A stretch of 64,000 bases of DNA from assembly GCF_003710905.1 (NCBI RefSeq), contig NZ_RHHV01000012.1:558001-622000 (forward strand), in the 5' to 3' direction. The notes under the pieces are model-generated. The model had not been told where the DNA came from. It saw only the letters and a program-made list of their open reading frames with translations, and searched no databases. This DNA comes from Brevibacillus parabrevis. Its GTDB lineage: Bacteria; Bacillota; Bacilli; Brevibacillales; Brevibacillaceae. Position numbers and translations under genes: made by a program. Positions 24,470 to 33,295 of the stretch are shown piece after piece (the first letter of the stretch is position 1; each line of letters opens with the position of its first letter).

Positions 24470-24770
24470 AGATTTGGTTGCAGCAGACTTGGATGTCTTT
24501 CTTAACACAGATGAGTTTGCAGAGGATCACACACTCGGCGGAAAGAAAATGAGGCTGATCATTGATTCCGACTCTCTAAACGGCACCCCCTTACCGCACG
24601 CGGAGGGGGTTTCTCTTTGGAGGAAGGTCGTTTACGTGTCGTGCAGCGAGCTCGGCTATCGACCAAACGAAGGCGGTCTGCTGGAATTGGACGATCAGAC
24701 ATACACGGTCGCCAACGTGGACGAACAAGCCGGAATGTACGCGATCACGCTGGAGGCGAACCAGCTGTGA
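24459..24770 (+). CDS. Head-tail connector protein, gpFII-like
   Basis: 103 residues: NFKDLVAADLDVFLNTDEFA, then a beta-rich section KMRLIIDSD ... LELDDQTYTVANVDEQAGMY. Size, location between capsid and minor tail genes and the all-beta tail match the lambda gpFII/SPP1 gp16-type stopper family. ATG 24459 lies inside the previous gene, with AAAGGA upstream. Confidence 0.65.
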   Translation: MNFKDLVAADLDVFLNTDEFAEDHTLGGKKMRLIIDSDSLNGTPLPHAEGVSLWRKVVYVSCSELGYRPNEGGLLELDDQTYTVANVDEQAGMYAITLEANQL

Positions 24771-25348
24771 GATTACCGGAATTGAGGCAGGCCATTCGGC
24801 AGATGCGAAGAGTGCGGGATGATGCTTCAAAAGCGATGTCATCTGCACTGAACAGAACAATCCATGGTGTTGGCACTGAGGCAACCAGGAAAACGAAAGA
24901 ACGATTTTTCGTCAAGACAGCAGATGTAAAAGGAACGCTACGCACTCGCAATGCCGCACCTGAAAATTTGGAAGCTACCATGACATCTACGTCGAAAAAC
25001 CTGCCACTTATGAGGTTTAAAACGAACCCCGGCAAGGTTCCAAAACGTCGCCCGGCAGCAACGAAATCAGCAGTCAGGCGTGTCGGCCTGGCCCCGGTGC
25101 GCGGGGCGTTTATTGCGCAGATGCGCAGCGGGCACGTCGGCGTGTTCAAACGAATGCGATCCTGGCGTCACAAAAAAGTTACACGGAACGGGAAAACATA
25201 CTGGTCTGGCCTGCCGATCCGCGAGTTGTATGGGCCGAGCGTGCCTGGTATGGTTGGCAGCCGGAAAGTAGTGGAGCATGTCGAGCAAGAAGCAAAGCGG
25301 CGCATGGAAACACGGCTTGATCACGAGATGAACAGATTGTTGAGGTGA
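24767..25348 (+). CDS. Minor tail protein Z-like (gpZ/HK97 gp10-like)
   Basis: 193 residues, very basic. Blocks: IRQMRRVRDDASKAMSSALN, ATRKTKERFFVKTADVKGTL, and WSGLPIRELYGPSVPGMV, which is the diagnostic LPI-x-LYGPS motif of phage minor tail protein Z. The GTG start overlaps the previous TGA (GTGA), with TGGAGG 10 bases upstream. It joins the head-tail interface. Confidence 0.82.
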   Translation: MRLPELRQAIRQMRRVRDDASKAMSSALNRTIHGVGTEATRKTKERFFVKTADVKGTLRTRNAAPENLEATMTSTSKNLPLMRFKTNPGKVPKRRPAATKSAVRRVGLAPVRGAFIAQMRSGHVGVFKRMRSWRHKKVTRNGKTYWSGLPIRELYGPSVPGMVGSRKVVEHVEQEAKRRMETRLDHEMNRLLR

Positions 25349-25352
25349 GAAA

Positions 25353-25805
25353 ATGACACCAGTATTGCTGATGCACAGCTTGAAAACCTTTTTGGAGGAG
25401 GTCGTTGTCGATGTGGAGCTGACCAATCCGAAAGGCACGTTGACAACGCCGCAGGTGTTTTTGGAGGCTTTACCACAGCGAAAGGCCGACAGCCAGGAAG
25501 AGGACTACCCGTTTATCATTGTCCGGGCGGCTGGCGGAGAGGACCTGGAAGATGGCTCAACGGCCAGCCTCAACTTGATCGTTGGCACCTACTCCAAAGA
25601 CGATTCTGGCTTTATTGATGTGTTGAACATCATCGAAGATGTACGACAGGCGCTTTTGAAAAAACGTGTTGTCGGCCAATCATTTCGGATGGAGCTGCCG
25701 TTAAAGTGGAAGTTGTTTGACGAGCAGCCCTATCCGGGATGGGTGGGGGAAATGAATACGCTGTGGACGATTCCGCAGGTACAAGAGGAGGTATTTTTCG
25801 GATGA
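25353..25805 (+). CDS. Tail terminator/completion-like protein
   Basis: 150 residues with PFIIVRAAGGEDLEDGSTAS, NLIVGTYSKDDSGFIDVLNI and a C-terminal WVGEMNTLWTIPQ. This is the alpha/beta fold and spacing of small tail-terminator-type proteins found between gpZ-like and sheath genes. Exact family not certain. Its stop overlaps the next ATG. Confidence 0.68.
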   Translation: MTPVLLMHSLKTFLEEVVVDVELTNPKGTLTTPQVFLEALPQRKADSQEEDYPFIIVRAAGGEDLEDGSTASLNLIVGTYSKDDSGFIDVLNIIEDVRQALLKKRVVGQSFRMELPLKWKLFDEQPYPGWVGEMNTLWTIPQVQEEVFFG

Positions 25806-26107
25806 CACAAAGAAAAAAAGATGGCCCAGAAGTGGAAGTAAGCCAGCAAGCGGTCAAAACGGAAAGCGAGCAGCCACAGGTCCAGCTGATCTACGTCGGA
25901 CCAAACCTGCCGGGTGGTAGGCTAATGCAGTACACCGTTTTTCGCGGCGGCGTGCCGGAGTATCTTACCGACTTGTTTGAAAAGCAGCCTGCCATCCGCC
26001 AGTTGATCGTGCCTGTGCGCGATCTGGCTGCGGCGCAAGCGAAGACTGGTACACCAGGCACGCTTGAACACGCGCTGTACCAGCAAGTAAAGGACGGTGG
26101 TAGATAA
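25802..26107 (+). CDS. Small tail-region protein
   Basis: 101 residues: a lysine/glutamate-rich N-terminal 25 residues, then LIYVGPNLPGGRLMQYTVFR and GVPEYLTDLFEKQPAIRQLI. It is common just before sheath genes in Firmicute myoviruses. Function unknown. Overlaps genes on both sides (ATGA at the start, TAATG at the end). Confidence 0.6.
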   Translation: MTQRKKDGPEVEVSQQAVKTESEQPQVQLIYVGPNLPGGRLMQYTVFRGGVPEYLTDLFEKQPAIRQLIVPVRDLAAAQAKTGTPGTLEHALYQQVKDGGR

Positions 26108-27555
26108 TGCAGCATGGAGTCAAAGCTCGGAGAGTACCTACTTCTATTTTGCCACCAGCCAAGATTTCGGCATCTTTGCCAGTGGTAGTTGGTACGGCAC
26201 CCGTTAACCTATCGACGCGAAGTAAAGTACCTGTCAATGAACCAGTGTTGTGCTTCAGCTATAAAGAGGCAGAGGAAGCTATCGGATATAGCACAGATTG
26301 GAAGTCTTATACGCTTTGCGAGATGATGTATAGCCATTTCCAACTTTTCCAGCAGGGTCCCGTTGTATTTATCAATGTTCTCGACCCGGCAGAGCACAAA
26401 AAAGAAGTTTCTGACAGTACGTTGACTCTTGTGAGAGGAGCAGTAACGATCAAGCAGGCAGGTGTAATGCTGCAGTCACTGGTCGTCAAACTTACTTCAG
26501 CAGGTCAACCACTCGTGAAAGGCACGGATTACGTTGCAGCTTTTGACAAGGCGGGCTTTGTCGTGATCAACCGCATAGAAGGAGGCGCGATCACAGAGGC
26601 ACAAACAACAGTGACAGTATCGTTTATGCATTTGGACCCGTCGCTTGTATCAACAGCAGACATCATCGGCGGCGTGGACGCTACAACTGGTAGCCTGACT
26701 GGCCTGGAGTTGGTACAGCAAGTTTTCCCGCGTTTCCGTCTGTTACCTGGTCTGCTGCTTGCACCTGGTTGGTCACAGGACCCTGTTGTTGGGGCGGTCA
26801 TGAAAGCAAAATCGATCAATATCAACGGTCATTTCCGGTGCATGGCACTGCTGGATATCCCTACAGATACAGTTAAGCGTTACACAGACGCACCCGCATG
26901 GAAAGAAACAAACAACTACACAGCAGAATCGCAAATTGTCTGCTATCCGATGCTACAGCTCGGCGACTATGTTTTCCATCAGTCAACGCAACTTGCTGGA
27001 GTGATCTGCACCGTGGACGCGAAAAACGAAGGTGTACCGTTTGAGTCACCATCCAACAAGGGCTATCAGGCAAATGGAGCAGTCTTGGAAGATGGAACCG
27101 AGGTACTGTTGGGGCTTGATCAGGCGAACTTTCTTAACGGACAAGGCATTGTCGCGCCACTGAACTTCGTTGGAGGTTGGAAGGTGTGGGGGAACCGGGC
27201 AGCGGCTTATCCAGCGGAGACGGACCCAGTAAACAGCTTTATCCCGGTTCGGCGGATGTTCGACTGGATCGGCAACACGTTGATCCTAACGTTTTGGTCG
27301 AAAGTCGATGAGCCAGCCAACAAGCGCTTGGTACAGACGGTCGTTGACAGCGTGAACATCTGGTTGAACGGTTTGCAAGCAGCCGGATACATCCTTGGTG
27401 GGCGTGTTGAGTTTTTAAAATCAGAAAACCCGACAACGAGCTTGATGGATGGGAAATTAAGCTTTCACGTTTTCGTGACTCCACCTTCACCGGCTGAGGA
27501 AATTCAGTTCCTTCTGGAATACGATCCATCATATCTCGGCGGGCTTTTTGCCTAG
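26107..27555 (+). CDS. Tail sheath protein
   Basis: 482 residues. N-terminal PVVVGTAPVNLSTRSKVPVN, central LSTADIIGG-like block (VSTADIIGGVDATTGSLTGL), and C-terminal VRRMFDWIGNTLILTFWSKV with RVEFLKSENP are the hallmarks of the contractile sheath family (P2 gpFI-like). It shows that the phage is a myovirus. The start overlaps the preceding stop. Confidence 0.93.
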   Translation: MQHGVKARRVPTSILPPAKISASLPVVVGTAPVNLSTRSKVPVNEPVLCFSYKEAEEAIGYSTDWKSYTLCEMMYSHFQLFQQGPVVFINVLDPAEHKKEVSDSTLTLVRGAVTIKQAGVMLQSLVVKLTSAGQPLVKGTDYVAAFDKAGFVVINRIEGGAITEAQTTVTVSFMHLDPSLVSTADIIGGVDATTGSLTGLELVQQVFPRFRLLPGLLLAPGWSQDPVVGAVMKAKSININGHFRCMALLDIPTDTVKRYTDAPAWKETNNYTAESQIVCYPMLQLGDYVFHQSTQLAGVICTVDAKNEGVPFESPSNKGYQANGAVLEDGTEVLLGLDQANFLNGQGIVAPLNFVGGWKVWGNRAAAYPAETDPVNSFIPVRRMFDWIGNTLILTFWSKVDEPANKRLVQTVVDSVNIWLNGLQAAGYILGGRVEFLKSENPTTSLMDGKLSFHVFVTPPSPAEEIQFLLEYDPSYLGGLFA

Positions 27556-27572
27556 AAAGGAGATGAACGAAA

Positions 27573-28094
27573 TTGGCAAAACAAGTTTCCGAGAAGCTAG
27601 TAGGTTATCGAGTATATAAAGACGGAAAGGACTTCCTGGGTACAGCAGATGTAACGCTGCCGAGCTTGGAGTATCTTACGGAAACAGTAAAAGGGGCCGG
27701 AATCGCGGGGGAGGTGGACAGCCCCACAATTGGCCTCTTTGGCTCAATGACAATCACCTTGAATTGGCGAACAATTGAAGAATCTGCTATTCGACTGGCA
27801 GCGCCACAAGCACATGCTGTAGACTTTTGGGGATCACAACAAGTCTTTGTGCAATCAACAGGGGCTTATGACACTGTTGCGGTCAAATTGTCCGTTCGAG
27901 CTGTGCCGAAGAAATTCGACCTCGGGAAGTTTGAACAAGGGGCAGCCACTGATAGTTCGTCAGAGTTTGAGGTTATTTACCTCAAATTGACTCATGGTGA
28001 AAAAGTGCTGCTTGAATTGGACAAATATAACTACATCTGCGTGATCGATGGTGTCGACTACCTTGCAAAAGTTCGCGCCCAATTGGGCTACTAA
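27573..28094 (+). CDS. Tail tube protein (P2 gpFII-like)
   Basis: 173 residues. KLVGYRVYKDGKDFLGTADV, LEYLTETVKGAGIAGEVDSP and GSMTITLNWRTIEESAI are typical of the P2-type major tail tube family; the C-terminus KYNYICVIDGVDYLAKVRAQ is also conserved. TTG start, with AAAGGAGATG upstream. Confidence 0.92.
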   Translation: MAKQVSEKLVGYRVYKDGKDFLGTADVTLPSLEYLTETVKGAGIAGEVDSPTIGLFGSMTITLNWRTIEESAIRLAAPQAHAVDFWGSQQVFVQSTGAYDTVAVKLSVRAVPKKFDLGKFEQGAATDSSSEFEVIYLKLTHGEKVLLELDKYNYICVIDGVDYLAKVRAQLGY

Positions 28095-28114
28095 ACTAAG
28101 GAGGAAAATGAACA

Positions 28115-28432
28115 ATGAGTAGAGAGAATACAGCAGTAACCACGGTCGAGGAGCCAGTATACAAACTCAGTCGGCCGTTTTCTTTTGACGGTACTGAATA
28201 CACAGAACTGAGTCTCGATTTGGACGCTTTGACAGGTGAGGACATGATGTCATGCGAGCGCCAGTTGAATGCGACCACGAACGATGTAGTGTATGTTAAA
28301 GAACTGTCCAAGTTATATCTCGCTCTGGTTGCAGCTAAAGCAGCAAAAGTCCCGGTTGAAGTGATCAAAAAGCTACCTGCGAAAGACTTTTCAAAAATCA
28401 CGATGCGGGTACAAAATTTTTTGCTCGCTTAG
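28115..28432 (+). CDS. Tail assembly chaperone, short form (gpE-like)
   Basis: 105 residues. PVYKLSRPFSFDGTEYTELS and LDLDALTGEDMMSCERQL match the Mu gp41/P2 gpE tail-assembly family. AGGAGG lies upstream of ATG 28115. Near the end the codons run over CAAAATTTTTTG, where two -1 slippery heptamers (A AAT TTT and T TTT TTG) overlap, so a fraction of ribosomes should make the longer form. It coats the tape measure during tail assembly. Confidence 0.85.
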   Translation: MSRENTAVTTVEEPVYKLSRPFSFDGTEYTELSLDLDALTGEDMMSCERQLNATTNDVVYVKELSKLYLALVAAKAAKVPVEVIKKLPAKDFSKITMRVQNFLLA

Positions 28433-28593
28433 GGCTTTGGACACCAAAAAGGAGACAGTTACTGAAACAGGTGGCTGTCTCCTTCTCTATGGCAACAAGG
28501 TCCTCGACATCGTACTGGCTGAGCCTGCCGTTGGGTGAATTACTGGAATGGATAGAAGCGATTCAGGAAATGCAGCAACCGGGGGGAAGGTGA
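28423..28593 (+). other. -1 frameshift extension of the tail assembly chaperone
   Basis: The -1 frame is open without interruption from the slippery site to TGA 28591. After the slip it encodes 56 residues beginning ARLGLWTPKRRQLLKQ and ending LPLGELLEWIEAIQEMQQP, the usual C-terminal domain of the long chaperone form. The fusion would be about 159 residues. A 10-bp stem-loop with arms AAGGAGACAG and CTGTCTCCTT (28449-28458 and 28475-28484) lies downstream and may aid the shift, although the spacer of about 25 bases is long. The extension has no start codon or ribosome site of its own. Confidence 0.85.
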
Positions 28594-28597
28594 GAGA

Positions 28598-31117
28598 GTG
28601 TCCAAAGTTTATAAAATCGCCTTCGAGCTGGCCGGAAAACTGGAATCTAGCTTCTCTAGTTCATTCACGCAAGCACTGCATAGCATGCAACAACTTGAAA
28701 ATCGAGCGCGAGAGATAGGAAACATCCGCATTTCCGGAAACACGTTTGAGCAGATACGGGACTCGGCGCGTGAATCGGCAAATGAATTGCGCGATGTGGA
28801 GAGAGCGCTGCAAGCGATTCGCGGTATCCGGCTCACTGATCAGATGGGGCCACTCCGGGACGATCTGCGCCAGTCTACACAGGCGGTGCAAGAACTGGAG
28901 AGACGATTGCGCGAGTTGGAGCAAAGGCGCGGGCCACGACTTGATCCGTTGCCTGACGACCTGGATGAGTCGAGCGATCAGGTAGATATTCTCGGCGGTA
29001 AATTCTCGAAAATGGCAGTTGCAGTTACCGCGTCCATGGCAGCTGTCAGCGGCGCAATTGTCGGCGCATTTGCAGCTGTTTCTGCAAGTGACGAGTATGT
29101 GAAGTCGATGAACAAAATGCAGATGGCGACCGGATCGTCCGTCGAGCAGATGGGCGAGCTGAAAGAGGTTGCAACAAAGTTGTACAACCAAAATCTCGGT
29201 GAAAACTGGGATGATCTTTCTAAAAGCTTATCTGCTGTAAAGTCGGTTACAAAACTGAGCGGCACCGAGTTGGAGAACACCACGCGGAATGCTCTTTTGA
29301 TGCGGGATGTATTCGAGTTTGATGTGAAAGAGTCGGTAAAAGCTGCGGACACCATGATGAAAAACTTCGGCATCACATCAGACGAAGCATATAGCCTACT
29401 AGCGCAAGGCGCACAGAACGGACTGGACAAGTCCGGCGAATTGCTGGACACCGCGAACGAATACAGCACCTATTTCAGCAAGCTCGGATTTTCGGCGAAT
29501 GACATGTTCAACATTTTTAGTTCTGGACTGGAAGCGGGCGCGTTTAATCTTGATAAGATCGGTGACGGTATCAAAGAGTTCGGTATCCGAACAAAGGATG
29601 GTTCCAAAACGTCACTCGACGCCTACAAAGCCATCGGTTTGAACGGTGCTGAAATGACAAAACAGTTTGCTACTGGCGGTAAAGTGGCGCAGGAAGCGTT
29701 TCTCAAAACCGTGAAGGCCATCAATGAGGTGAAAGACCCTGCCGAACGAAATGCCGCGTCTGTTGCTTTGTTCGGTACGCAGGCGGAAGACCTGGAAGAA
29801 CGGGTCATCAAAGCTTATGGCAATATCAAAAAAACGTTTGATATGACCAAAGGCTCGATGGACGACATGGCAAAGATCAAATACAACTCGCTGGGTGAAT
29901 TTTTCACCGGGGTTGGACGTCGCATCGAAACTGGCCTGATTACGCCTTTGTCCGGCAAGTTGCTGCCCGTTTTGCAAGATACGATGGTTTGGGTAGAGAC
30001 GATGGCACCTGTCTGGAAAGAAAGTTTTGTGGCAATGAAAGGCGAGGTCGTAAGCTTTATCCAAGGTTTGAATCTGAGAGAAGTTGCCGCGCCAATCCTA
30101 CAGTTTGCAAAAGAGGTAGGCCCAAAATATCTTGGTTTCGCGAAAAGCATCTACGATGCGACAAAAGCGACGTTCCCCGTTCTTGGCGGGCTTGCAGGCA
30201 TCATCGGCAATACGGCGACGTCAGTCATCAAGTTTATGGCTCCGGTCGCGGCTTATATCAGCGGCCAACTCTATCCGATTTTGCAAAGTGGATTTCAGTT
30301 CCTGGCTAACGATGTATTTCCGGCCATTTCTGCGGCAATTCAGCGGTTTTCACCACAAATACAGGCCGTCGTGTCTGGACTCGGCAGAGCGTTCACGGCT
30401 GTATGGGTGACTATAAAGCCCGTTTTGGACGCTCTTTTTGCAGCGTTCCAAGTTGGCTTTCCGGTGATCCAGCAAGTGGTTATGACATCGATCAACACCA
30501 TCTCCGGTGTCGTCAGCGGGCTGCTTACCACGCTGAGCGGCGTTATCGACTTTGTAACAGGTACGTTCACAGGTGATTGGGGCCTTGCGTGGACGGGTGT
30601 CAAAAACGTGTTCACAGGTATTTTCGACACTCTCGGTGCTGCTTTGGCAGCCCCTATCAACGTCGGGATCGACCTCATAAACGCAGCGATCAAAGGCATT
30701 AACTCCGTGAAAATTGACGTTCCTGACTGGGTGCCTGGCTATGGCGGCGAATCGTTCAGCTTCAATATCGCACAGATTCCAAAGGTTGGTGGCTACGCCG
30801 ACGGCGGAATCGTCAGTCGACCGGAGCTGGCATGGATTGGTGAAGGTGGAGACAAAGAGGTCATCGTACCGATCAATAACTCGAAACGATCACTTGACCT
30901 GTGGACAACAGCTGGCCGAATGTTGGGCGTTGGCGGCGGCGGAGCGGGCGGCAGCACGGCCACCGTCGGCGATTTTATCTTTTCGCCAACTTACAACTTT
31001 TACGGCAACGCTGACCAGTCGGCAGTAAAGCAGATGGAAAAAGCGAGCCGGAGCGACTTTGAGCGAGAGTTCAACGCTTACAGGCGACAGATGGAGAGGG
31101 TGAGTTTCGCGCGATGA
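28598..31117 (+). CDS. Tail tape measure protein
   Basis: 839 residues. An N-terminal coiled coil (ALQAIRGIRLTDQMGPLRDD, ELERRLRELEQR) leads to a TP901-type core with hydrophobic glycine/alanine helices (KMAVAVTASMAAVSGAIVGA, AVAAYISGQLY-like) and a C-terminal glycine-rich end. GTG 28598 has GGGGAAGG upstream. It sets tail length; by the usual 1.5 angstrom per residue the tail would be roughly 120 nm, which is an estimate. Confidence 0.92.
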   Translation: MSKVYKIAFELAGKLESSFSSSFTQALHSMQQLENRAREIGNIRISGNTFEQIRDSARESANELRDVERALQAIRGIRLTDQMGPLRDDLRQSTQAVQELERRLRELEQRRGPRLDPLPDDLDESSDQVDILGGKFSKMAVAVTASMAAVSGAIVGAFAAVSASDEYVKSMNKMQMATGSSVEQMGELKEVATKLYNQNLGENWDDLSKSLSAVKSVTKLSGTELENTTRNALLMRDVFEFDVKESVKAADTMMKNFGITSDEAYSLLAQGAQNGLDKSGELLDTANEYSTYFSKLGFSANDMFNIFSSGLEAGAFNLDKIGDGIKEFGIRTKDGSKTSLDAYKAIGLNGAEMTKQFATGGKVAQEAFLKTVKAINEVKDPAERNAASVALFGTQAEDLEERVIKAYGNIKKTFDMTKGSMDDMAKIKYNSLGEFFTGVGRRIETGLITPLSGKLLPVLQDTMVWVETMAPVWKESFVAMKGEVVSFIQGLNLREVAAPILQFAKEVGPKYLGFAKSIYDATKATFPVLGGLAGIIGNTATSVIKFMAPVAAYISGQLYPILQSGFQFLANDVFPAISAAIQRFSPQIQAVVSGLGRAFTAVWVTIKPVLDALFAAFQVGFPVIQQVVMTSINTISGVVSGLLTTLSGVIDFVTGTFTGDWGLAWTGVKNVFTGIFDTLGAALAAPINVGIDLINAAIKGINSVKIDVPDWVPGYGGESFSFNIAQIPKVGGYADGGIVSRPELAWIGEGGDKEVIVPINNSKRSLDLWTTAGRMLGVGGGGAGGSTATVGDFIFSPTYNFYGNADQSAVKQMEKASRSDFEREFNAYRRQMERVSFAR

Positions 31118-31329
31118 AACTATACCACACCATACAAGGTGATATATGGGACTTGATAGCATTTAAAGCACTCGGCAGCGAGGAACACATGGCCGCACTC
31201 ATCGAAGCCAACCCGGCACATCGAGAGACGGTCATTTTTTCTGCTGGCGTCCAGTTGACCATACCGGACGTAGTTACTGTCGATACGCCAGATACGCTGC
31301 CGCCATGGAAACGAGGTGAAAGCGGATGA
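31114..31329 (+). CDS. Tail protein X (LysM-like)
   Basis: 71 residues, P2 gpX family: YHTIQGDIWDLIAFKALGSE, then NPAHRETVIFSAGVQLTIPD. This is a single LysM-like fold in the tail near the hub. Overlaps the tape measure stop (ATGA) and the next start. Confidence 0.9.
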   Translation: MKLYHTIQGDIWDLIAFKALGSEEHMAALIEANPAHRETVIFSAGVQLTIPDVVTVDTPDTLPPWKRGESG

Positions 31330-32345
31330 CAGCAGCACGCAGCGCCAGGCTCCAGGTCATATACAACAAAACCGACATCACGGCTGACTTGCAGCCGGAC
31401 TTGGTAGCCTGGACATATACGGACAATCTGAGCGGCAACGCTGATGACTTACAGCTGACTTTGCATGACGTCAGCCAAAAGTGGATCGGCAGCTGGATGC
31501 CGGACTTATCGGCATCTTTGCAGGCAGCGATTATCCGTGAGCATTGGGACCAGGCAGGGAAGACGGAGAGATTGGCACTCGGTACGTTCGAGATCGACAG
31601 CATCGAGATAGGCTTTCCACCGTCGACTGTAACGATCAAGGCGCTGTCCGTCCCGGAGTCGGGAGCGCTACTTGGCGAAAAGAAAAATAAGGCGTGGGAG
31701 AAAACAAAGCTCGCGGTGATCGCTACTGAAAAGGCCAAAGCCGCTGGGATGAAACTATTCTATGACACACCGGAAAATCCGGAATACGACCGCATAGAGC
31801 AGACCGAAGAAACAGACTTGGCGTTTTTGATGCGGCTGGCAAGCGACGCCGGACTTTGCTTGAAGCTCACAGACAAACAGCTGGTGATTTTCGACGAAGC
31901 AAAGTACGAGAGGGCAGCTGCAATCGCTACACTATCGCGATCATCCTCTGAACTGAAATCTTTCAGCGCGCATACGACGTCAATCGGATGCTACAGAGCC
32001 TGCCAGGTCACCTACTATGCGGGCAAAGGAAAAAAAGCAATCACGGGCAAATTTGAAGCGCCAAGGGCTCCAAAAGTTGGCCGAACGCTGATGGTAAAGG
32101 AACAGGTTGCATCTGTTGCGGAGGCACAGCGTCTGGCGAAAAAGAAGCTGCGCGAAGCGAACAAAGATTCGACGCAAGTATCGATTACAATGGTCGGAAA
32201 TCCGCAATATGTGGCTGGCGTTACTGTTAACCTGAGCGGTTTCGGAAACTTTGACGGTAAATACATCGTCACGCGTGCGACGCACAGCCAGCAATCTGGC
32301 TATGAATCGTCGCTGGAGCTGCGCCGTTGTCTGGAGGGTTACTGA
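31326..32345 (+). CDS. Baseplate hub protein D
   Basis: 339 residues, phage late control gene D family (gp27-like hub). Features: WTYTDNLSGNADDLQLTLHD, LGTFEIDSIEIGFPPSTVTI, DLAFLMRLASDAGLCLKL, KKLREANKDSTQVSITMVGN. It forms the trimeric hub under the tube and carries the spike. Its stop overlaps the ATG of the gpV-like gene. Confidence 0.92.
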   Translation: MTAARSARLQVIYNKTDITADLQPDLVAWTYTDNLSGNADDLQLTLHDVSQKWIGSWMPDLSASLQAAIIREHWDQAGKTERLALGTFEIDSIEIGFPPSTVTIKALSVPESGALLGEKKNKAWEKTKLAVIATEKAKAAGMKLFYDTPENPEYDRIEQTEETDLAFLMRLASDAGLCLKLTDKQLVIFDEAKYERAAAIATLSRSSSELKSFSAHTTSIGCYRACQVTYYAGKGKKAITGKFEAPRAPKVGRTLMVKEQVASVAEAQRLAKKKLREANKDSTQVSITMVGNPQYVAGVTVNLSGFGNFDGKYIVTRATHSQQSGYESSLELRRCLEGY

Positions 32346-32575
32346 TGATTGAAGTCGGCATAGTATCGTCGGTGAATGTAGAGATCGGCGCGGCGCGTGT
32401 GGCCTTTCCTGGCCGCGACAACACGGTATCTCCAGAACTGTCAGTCATGAAAACAGCCTGGCCTGTAAAGCCTGGTGACGTCGTAATCTGCTTCTATACT
32501 GCGACAGGGAGAACAACCGACGGGTTTGTGCTCGGTCCTTACTACAGCAAAGACGACCCGCCTGGAGGTGGTTAA
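32345..32575 (+). CDS. Short baseplate protein V-like (OB domain only)
   Basis: 76 residues. VGIVSSVNVEIGAARVAFPG, then VKPGDVVICFYTATGRTTDG, then FVLGPYY are the OB-fold blocks of phage baseplate assembly protein V. P2 gpV is roughly 210 residues and carries a spike domain after the OB fold; this one ends at DDPPGGG, so the spike must be absent or supplied by another protein. The stop overlaps the next gene's start region. Confidence 0.75.
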   Translation: MIEVGIVSSVNVEIGAARVAFPGRDNTVSPELSVMKTAWPVKPGDVVICFYTATGRTTDGFVLGPYYSKDDPPGGG

Positions 32576-32978
32576 AACGGGACAAATCGGCAGTTTTGGA
32601 AGTTTGATATTTGAAGTAACGCACGAAAAAGTCCGAACATTTGACGAGCTGACGCGATCAGCGACGGCGCGTTGGTCAAAGCACGAAAGGTTTGGTCAGA
32701 AGCCGCGCTCTGAGTTTCTGGGGCCTGACCTGGACAGCATTAGTTTCAAGATGCGATTCGACGCCCAATACGGAGTGAATCCAAAGTCTGAAATGGACAA
32801 ATTACTCGATTTGTGCCGATCAGGTAAGGCAGACACGTTGATCATCGGTGGAACGCCAATCGGGCGCGACCAGTGGGTTATTACGTCGGTCAAGCAGTCG
32901 TGGACGGCCGTGGACAATCAGGGGCGCGTAATCGTTGGAACTGCGGACGTGACAATGGAGGAATACATGAGGAAGTGA
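32568..32978 (+). CDS. Tail protein U (P2 gpU family)
   Basis: 136 residues. IGSFGSLIFEVTHEKVRTFD, ATARWSKHERFGQKPRSEFL, GPDLDSISFKMRFDAQYGVN and WVITSVKQSWTAVDNQG match gpU, a tail completion protein. Start uncertain: GTG 32568 overlaps the gpV-like stop and would be translationally coupled; no ATG is available before the conserved GSFG block. Confidence 0.85.
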   Translation: MVKTGQIGSFGSLIFEVTHEKVRTFDELTRSATARWSKHERFGQKPRSEFLGPDLDSISFKMRFDAQYGVNPKSEMDKLLDLCRSGKADTLIIGGTPIGRDQWVITSVKQSWTAVDNQGRVIVGTADVTMEEYMRK

Positions 32979-32983
32979 TAGCA

Positions 32984-33295
32984 GTGGAATACGATGTTAC
33001 AACAGAAAAAACGATTGATTTCGGGGCTACAGGCGAAGCCGAAATACTCCAAAACGTTTGGTCGATCATCACAAGCATGATGTACTCCTGCCCGTTGGCT
33101 CGCGGGTTTGCCTGGTCGCCAGATGTCGACGCACCTTTACCAGTTGCGCAGGCGAAGACAGTCGCAAAGCTGATCGCTGCGATACGAGAGCATGAGCCGC
33201 GCGCCGAGGTGATCAAGGTCAGTTTTGAAGGCGATGGGGCTATGGGCGTGCTGAAACCTGTAGTGAAAGTGAGGATTGTCGATGGCGCGGTTTAA
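32984..33295 (+). CDS. Baseplate wedge protein, gp25/P2 gpW-like
   Basis: 103 residues. LQNVWSIITSMMYSCPLARG, FAWSPDVDAPLPV and AAIREHEPRAEVIKVSFEGD match the gp25-like lysozyme-fold family (non-catalytic). The GTG 32984 has AGGAAGTGA 7 bases upstream. It joins sheath and baseplate. The stop lies inside the J gene. Confidence 0.85.
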   Translation: MEYDVTTEKTIDFGATGEAEILQNVWSIITSMMYSCPLARGFAWSPDVDAPLPVAQAKTVAKLIAAIREHEPRAEVIKVSFEGDGAMGVLKPVVKVRIVDGAV

